Source of the DNA: Pempheris klunzingeri
Lineage: Eukaryota > Chordata > Actinopteri > Acropomatiformes > Pempheridae
Direction: 5' to 3'
Assembly: GCF_042242105.1 (NCBI RefSeq)
Contig: NC_092017.1
Span: 19,492,432-19,556,431, forward strand
Length of the DNA stretch: 64,000 bases
The notes below the pieces were generated by a model, which made no database searches, had not been told where the DNA came from, and saw only the letters and a program-made list of their open reading frames with translations. Positions 58,213-64,000 of this stretch are shown one piece after another (position 1 is the first letter of the stretch; each line of letters opens with the position of its first letter). The position numbers and the translations under genes are program-made.

Positions 58213-60329
58213 TTCCAAATACACCCACAGGCTGGTGTTAGTCAGCGATATTCCCTTTGGTCTGCTGTGGATTTGGGAGAGCATTTCCTTTTTAACTCCC
58301 TGTAGCAGAAGATAAGGAGTCAGCAGGGGTATTTTCGCTGGTAGTCTCATCCCCTCTGCTTTCCAGTAATCCAGATGTAGTTAACTGCAGATGGTGGTTG
58401 CGCACAGCCTTGAGCTGAGAGGCGGGCTCTCTCTGATATACCGAAACACCCAGCAGTCAGACAAGATGAGATAGGGTGCTCTGAGCAATAGATAAACAAG
58501 AAAATACGTTTATTATCTATGTCAACTTCCGCACCATGTCTCATCTGCCGATGTCACCACCACCCTGCGTAATTTCTGAGGCGGCCTGTCAGGAGGTCAG
58601 CCCGGCTGGCTGGTGAGTAAAGACGGAGCGCACAAACGCTGATGTATGGAGATATGAGAAGACTTCAGCTGACATTTCTCATCCTGTCAGACACAATGGT
58701 GTTTCAGGAAATGCAGCAGCTTCATCAACTCCAGTAATAATAATCGTGCATCCAAATTCTAACTAGATTAAAACTAATTAAACCGTTTATCTAACCACAG
58801 GCAACGCTTTGGTTCTGTTTGTTCAAGAGACACCACCTCTAAATTTCAGTGGCTTCTCCACTTAAGTGGTGGTGAATGTTTCATCACAACTTCCCACTTT
58901 CCCTGGTACTTTAGGTTACCCAGAAATCTCATTATGATTATTATCTCATTATAATAGTTATACAGAATGAGGAGGAAACTATTTTTGCAAAAGCATGTTG
59001 CTGTTTTTTTTTTTTTTTTTTTTAATCCTTTAAGCATTACTCTGGTCTTCAGGGGTCTTTTGAACTCTGGTGAAATCATCTCATCTGAGGCAGAGGGATT
59101 TCTGTTACCAGAAAAGCGAGGCTTGTATTTCATAAGACATTATTTAATCAAAGTGTCTGTGGGGTTGGAAACTGGGACTGTGACTGTAATTTTGACACAC
59201 ACCCCACGCATTGTGATGAAACCAGCGATAACAGCAGCGAACAAACATAAAAACAAGATAAATTAGTTTTGATTCTGAGACATTTCAGTTTGAGTTTGTG
59301 TGTGCTGCTCTTCAACACTGGCAGAAACCATCAGCCAAAGAATATTTACAACAAGTAGAAAGCTTTATGAGCTAACCAAAAGATATCAGTGAAGTTTAAT
59401 GAAATACATAAATACATGGTTGGTTTGTTGTGGTTGGTATTTTACCAGTAACAAAAGCAGCGTGTCCACAGTGCAGCCCACGGCTCTGTCCCAAACAGAG
59501 ATGACTGTAAATGGCTGTGAGGCACAACAGGCGGCTGATGGACAGCGAGAACACACGGGACGTCAGAGCACTTAGCCTGCTCTGATTCTCCAGCCTTCGC
59601 ACATTCATTACAGCGTGACTTGTGTTTACAGTGAGGAGCAGCAGCGATGGGGTCTCTGTCTGCAGCCGACCTTAAAAGACAAAACACAACACCTCTCTGA
59701 GAGGTAAACCACCGCTGCTCATCTCTGCTGCAGACAAAAAGGAGCTGGCAGACTCTAAAAACAACCAACCACTTAAGTGATGCCAAGGCTTGGAAACTCC
59801 AAGGCAGAGTGGAATGCGCATCAGTTTGCAGTGAATCATGGGACGTACAAGCCATCCCTGCACGGTTTATAGTTATCTTGAATGTTGTAAAGTTAATTCC
59901 TTTATTGCAAATGCACTTAAAATGTGTCTGTGGTCTCTACAGTAAGCTGGAGCCATAACAGTGTTCGTACATTTTGGTGTATGACGAAGCTAATGTCACA
60001 ATATGCCCCTCACTATAAAGGATTTTTTATCATATCTGTACCCTCATCTTAGCACATGAATCAGCTCTTAAAATCGTAAGCAAATGGTCAGGACATTCTT
60101 GTCTATTCTTAAAACAGTAAATGCTAAAACAGTGACCACATTTTATATGCTGTGATGATCTTATTACAGTTATTTCCTGTTAAATACTGAATCTTAAGTG
60201 CTCAGCTGTGTTCTCACTTTGGTGATGTCAGTCCAGCTCTGAGGTGGTAACATAACCAAAATATAACCAAATGTGACCCAATTCTCAAGATTAACCAGTT
60301 ATTATGCTCATTGAAGATCAGTCATTTAT

Positions 60330-60410
60330 GTAGGTAGGTAGGTAGGTAGGTAGATAAATAGAAAGTAAGAAAGAAAGAAATACTTTATTGATCCCTGGGG
60401 GGAAATTCTG
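60330..60410 (-). repeat. Retroposon 3' tail with tetranucleotide repeats
   Basis: Read on the minus strand, GAATTTCCCCCCAGGGATCA is followed by ATAAAGTA and then CTTT and CTAC tetranucleotide runs. This is the classic 3' end of a fish LINE/SINE-type element, with its simple-sequence tail. Only the tail is recognisable; the body was not retained or is too decayed. Confidence 0.65.
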
Positions 60411-62519
60411 GGAAAAAGTCTAAAATGTTAGAAGATAGTGAAGAAAGTGCATCATCATTTCTCATTTTCACCTTCACAATTCCTTGTGAAGGTGAAGATG
60501 GTGTTGGTTATGTTGCACCAGCCCAATGTTACCTGAATGTGTTTTCTTTAATCTGAACACGTGAAAGAGGATTTAAAGTAATATAAAACCAAAAAAGAAA
60601 AGTGAGAGGACAGAACCAGTAAATGATCGATAAATTACGTAAACAGTTATTTTTACTGACTGAAACAATGAAATTATCAAAGATGTTGTTCATTAACTTT
60701 CTCTCATCAACTAATCCATTAATGGACTCTTTGTTGTGGCAAAATTTATATCTGTGGTTGTGAAAACCCTCCTCTTTTCATTGACTGACATTAATAAAAG
60801 TTCAGTCCAGTGTTTCTGTTCATATGTTTGTTTTAGTTTGTTTTTTGTTCATTTTTTGGGTCATTAAGTTGTGGGAGGAAATTAGATTCCTAAGTGGACT
60901 CCTGCTGTAACTAAGATATCTTTAACTAAATGTTTTGTTTATTATTTATTTATTTATTTATTTTTATCATTTTTGATGTCGTGTATCTGTTTAGCTCACC
61001 TCATGCCAACCTGAGCAGGTGGTGGGTTCCACAGATTTCATTTGTGTCTTTTTTGACAAGATGCAGATTAGCAAACCAAATACAGACCCAATACCAGCAG
61101 CAACAACAACAACAATCACCACCAAATGAAAATAATGTATTCATTCTTTTATGATAGTAATGTTTCAAAACAAACTTAAGGAAGCACTGCATGTGACCAG
61201 AGGGTGAGCACAAATTCCTCCTTGGCTACACTGAAGGACCACCTATTAAACACTGTAGTGTTTGTAATGTCCTTGTCAAACAGCTCTGACGACTATATAT
61301 AGGTCAGCATTGCGTTCCTCTTGCGTTTTTTTGTTCTTTGTCTCACAGATAAAATCTGAAGTAAGAAGGGAAGTTAAATCCAATCACAAGAGGTCATTTG
61401 AGACCCACCTGAAGCAGAATATACTGCCTGTACAGCAGCGGTCTTTGAGGATGAAAACAGAAGACGAGCCTGAACACAGCCTGCATGACCCTGTTCGCTG
61501 TTATATTTCTGATTTGCCACTTACAGATTTAAAATTGTTTGCTATAAAAGGAGTTCAGGGATTTGAGACAGGAGGGGTCCAAAGTCTGCTCTTTCCTGAA
61601 AGTGAGTCAAGATAATCTTTTAAAAGCATGAGGGAATCCAAAGCCACGTGTCAGTCAGTCAGTAGGGTCATGCGCAGAAGTTAAACAACAGCAAAGGAGT
61701 TTACTTTACTAGACAGTGGTTGTTAAAATAATCAAGATAAACATCACAAGAAAGTCATTAAGCTGCAGTGGGCAAAAAGATAAACATGTTGGACTGATAA
61801 TGCTCCGTGGAAAAACACTTAAAATGAAGGAGCTGCTGTTCTGAAATCTATACAAGAAACCAAAAGATGTTATCAAATCAGTTAGCTGAGCCGGCCTTTC
61901 TGCAACATTAACGAGTAACATAGCTTCAGCTGAAAATGTTGTTTATTGTTGACGTCACTGCTGTGACGTAGAGGTGTACTCCAGGGTGTGTCCGTACACT
62001 GTGACATCACTGCTGGCTGCTATTAAAAACACAACAAATGAAGCACCTTGTCACTCAGGTTTGGCAAAATCTCACAATTTGGTTTTGATCTGATGATACC
62101 GGCACCCAACTATGTCACCTAGTTATTACAATTATACTGTATATTACTACATTGTTCTCCAAATTACATTGTGCTAAGAATTATAATTGGGAAAAAAATT
62201 ATCTGGATTATCTCCACAAACAACATTGTTTTGAGTAAATTAGCAACTAAATTTTGTTGTAAAACAAATTAAATACTTTGTTAACGAACACTTTACCACT
62301 ATATTCGCCATCAACATTTTTTACGTCTTGCCAGATATGATAAGAACATTAGTTGTAAATTGAAGTTGAAATTAGTTGTATATGAATGTAATTGTCATAT
62401 TGTGAAATGTGATAGTCGTAGGATCAGAATCCTAAAGATTTGAATGGTTATCTTTATTTCCACTGAATTATATAGATTTATATTATATAGATAGCTTCTA
62501 TAGATTTATAGATCCATTT

Positions 62520-62660
62520 CATGACATTAGTCCCATATACTTAACTCAAGTATTTGTATTTTATGTTACTTTATGCTACTACTACACCACATTTTTGAGT
62601 AAATTATTGCACTTTTTACTCCACTACATTAACATTTAAGAGCTTTAGTTCAGATTCAGA
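62520..62660 (-). repeat. Dispersed fish repeat fragment (TACTCCACTACATT family)
   Basis: AACTCAAGTATTTGTATTTT, TGTTACTTTATGCTACTACT, then TTGCACTTTTTACTCCACTA and AGAGCTTTAGTTCAGATTCA are the reverse strand of the family seen at 26080-26270. Confidence 0.6.
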
Positions 62661-62899
62661 TTGTTAAAACAAATTATAGATAAACTAATAAATTATGATG
62701 TGATATTACAGACTAAACACCCAACAGTATATAGATAAATAAAAATTAGCCCCAACTTTGACAACTGCAATGTTAGTGATTCTTACACATTAATGTCGCT
62801 AATTATAATCCAGTAATTAACTTTATTCAGAAATGGGCCATTGTCTATAATGAGTACTTTCTTTCACCACTACAGGTGAGAATAGATTTGTTTATTAGA

Positions 62900-63020
62900 C
62901 AAGATAATTTTGTTTTTACAGCACAAAATCACAAATTTTGCCTCGAGAAGCTTTACAGTCTGTACAGTGACCACACCCTTTATCCTTAGATCCTTGATTC
63001 AGTTCACAAAAAACTCAAAA
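62900..63020 (+). repeat. Dispersed fish repeat fragment (CACAAATTTTGCCTCGAG family)
   Basis: ACAGCACAAAATCACAAATT, TTGCCTCGAGAAGCTTTACA, GTCTGTACAGTG and TATCCTTAGATCCTTGATTC follow the order of a repeat I recall from percomorph genomes (cacaaatttgcctca...ggctttacagtctgtac). It is short and diverged. Confidence 0.5.
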
Positions 63021-64000
63021 TAAAGTTTATAGGGTGTATAGGATGAAGAATAAAGGCAACTCCAAACAGATTTGACACTTTTTATTCTTTTTTTTGGAAA
63101 AACAAGAGACTGAAAGACTGTTTCTTTATTCCATAAACGTAGAAAAGAAAAATTACTATTTGCACACAGCTACATCTGTTTTTGTTTTAGTGCAGCTGGC
63201 GTTTTAATTAAATACAAATAGTGAACTATAAGTTATTTAAACCAGTGAGTCTCAGCAGGGACCTCCAGGGGTCTGAGAGAGGCTCCAGTGGACCACAGTG
63301 TAATGTGGAATTTTTCAATTAGATCACAGGAAAGGATTCCCAGTTAGATGACTATTCTTATTTTGCTTTAACAGTTTCACGACTCTGAGGGTAATAGACT
63401 AGTCAGTGAATAATCGTTAGAAGTATCAGAAACAATAAAACTCTTCATGTGAGGCTCTCTGACACTCTGTCCATTCTGTCCATATGAAGGTCTGTGACGT
63501 GAATCTGTGACATTGAAAATTGTCAGAAAGCTTAGAATTAAAGAAGATTTAAAGCATTAATTCACTCATGTTTTCTGCTCTGTTTAAGCAGCAATAATTC
63601 CAATCAGTCGTTAACCATTCATTCTTTGATTCCTATGTAAAATAAAACCATTTTGGTCTAAAATTTAACTGTGAAGCTATTACAATTTGAGGGTTTATTC
63701 TAAGACTGCATGTGCTCTACTTTCACTTTGAAATTATATCTACATTCTTAGTCCAATATCAGAATTATAAGTCCATTATTAAGTCCATTTGCCAAATATA
63801 CATGGATTTCCAAGGACTTTGAAGTCTCTCAGGGCACTTGCAGAAAATGCTGTAACCCTCTGCTGATGTTATTCTTGGAGCGTTGGTTTAAAATGTGGGA
63901 AGCCAGAGATGAGTATCTTCTGAGTAACCTCGTATTCTGTCGAAGTTCGAAACATCATACTTTTGAGAATTGTTATCTCTCCGCCTTTTCTGAGATCCTC

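Larger units (their letters stand above)
58430..64000. other. Gene-free right end
   Basis: Beyond the receptor's 5' region I find no recognisable exon. Two mid-length open frames (minus 59442-59855 and plus 61310-61615) have no family motif and no supported splice structure. The stretch holds a poly-T run at about 59005-59023, a tetranucleotide and retroposon tail at 60330-60410, and repeat fragments at 62520-62660 and 62900-63020. Confidence 0.55.

Noticed and set aside
57392-58228. 278-codon open frame overlapping the receptor exon in another frame
   Set aside because: It is the +1 shadow of the GPCR exon. The receptor frame has clear transmembrane segments and family motifs; the shadow is Arg/Gly/His-rich with none.
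59442-59855. 137-codon minus-strand open frame
   Set aside because: No recognisable domain, Cys- and Ser-rich random composition, no splice partners and no promoter signals. Judged a chance frame.
61310-61615. 101-codon plus-strand open frame with a TATATATA word just upstream and a CACAG acceptor-like site inside
   Set aside because: The peptide (rich in Lys, Glu and Ser) matches no family I know and lies among repeat fragments. It could be checked for transcription but is not supported as a gene.

Overview
This window is vertebrate nuclear DNA, almost certainly from a teleost fish and probably a spiny-rayed one. The genes are split by GT-AG introns, the proteins align end to end with vertebrate families I know from memory, and the spacers hold (CA)n tracts and repeat families typical of fish. 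There is nothing prokaryotic here: no operons, CRISPR arrays or phage. I rebuilt six protein-coding genes exon by exon; in each the exon lengths sum to an intact reading frame.

Layout. 1-5450: no coding exon; AT-rich and UTR-like, possibly the 3' UTR of a plus-strand gene that converges on comp (crtc1 is the best guess, from human synteny only). 6054-16371 (minus): comp, cartilage oligomeric matrix protein / thrombospondin-5, 19 coding exons, 748 aa, with a TATA box at 16495-16502. 20345-28817 (minus): tmem38a, the TRIC-A channel, 6 exons, 292 aa. 30540-32244 (plus): smim7, 5 exons, 75 aa, head-to-head with tmem38a. 34193-37454 (plus): med26, a Mediator subunit, 3 exons, about 571 aa. 40192-49557 (plus): slc35e1, 6 exons, 378 aa, probably with a 4.4 kb 3' UTR ending near 53950. 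56533-58212 (minus): an EP4-like prostaglandin E receptor, 2 exons, 381 aa. 58600-64000: no gene found, only repeat remnants.

The genes do not form one pathway. They are a conserved neighbourhood: COMP, TMEM38A, SMIM7, MED26 and SLC35E1 all lie on human 19p13.1, so the block is ancestral. The EP4-like receptor is the part without an obvious mammalian counterpart at that place.

I found no undescribed biological system. The items most worth a second look are the EP4-like receptor, two hairpins inside introns, a near-perfect 29-bp inverted-repeat element in slc35e1 intron 1, a ZNF143/THAP11-type promoter motif upstream of med26, and a NAGNAG acceptor in med26. All family comparisons come from memory; no database search was run.
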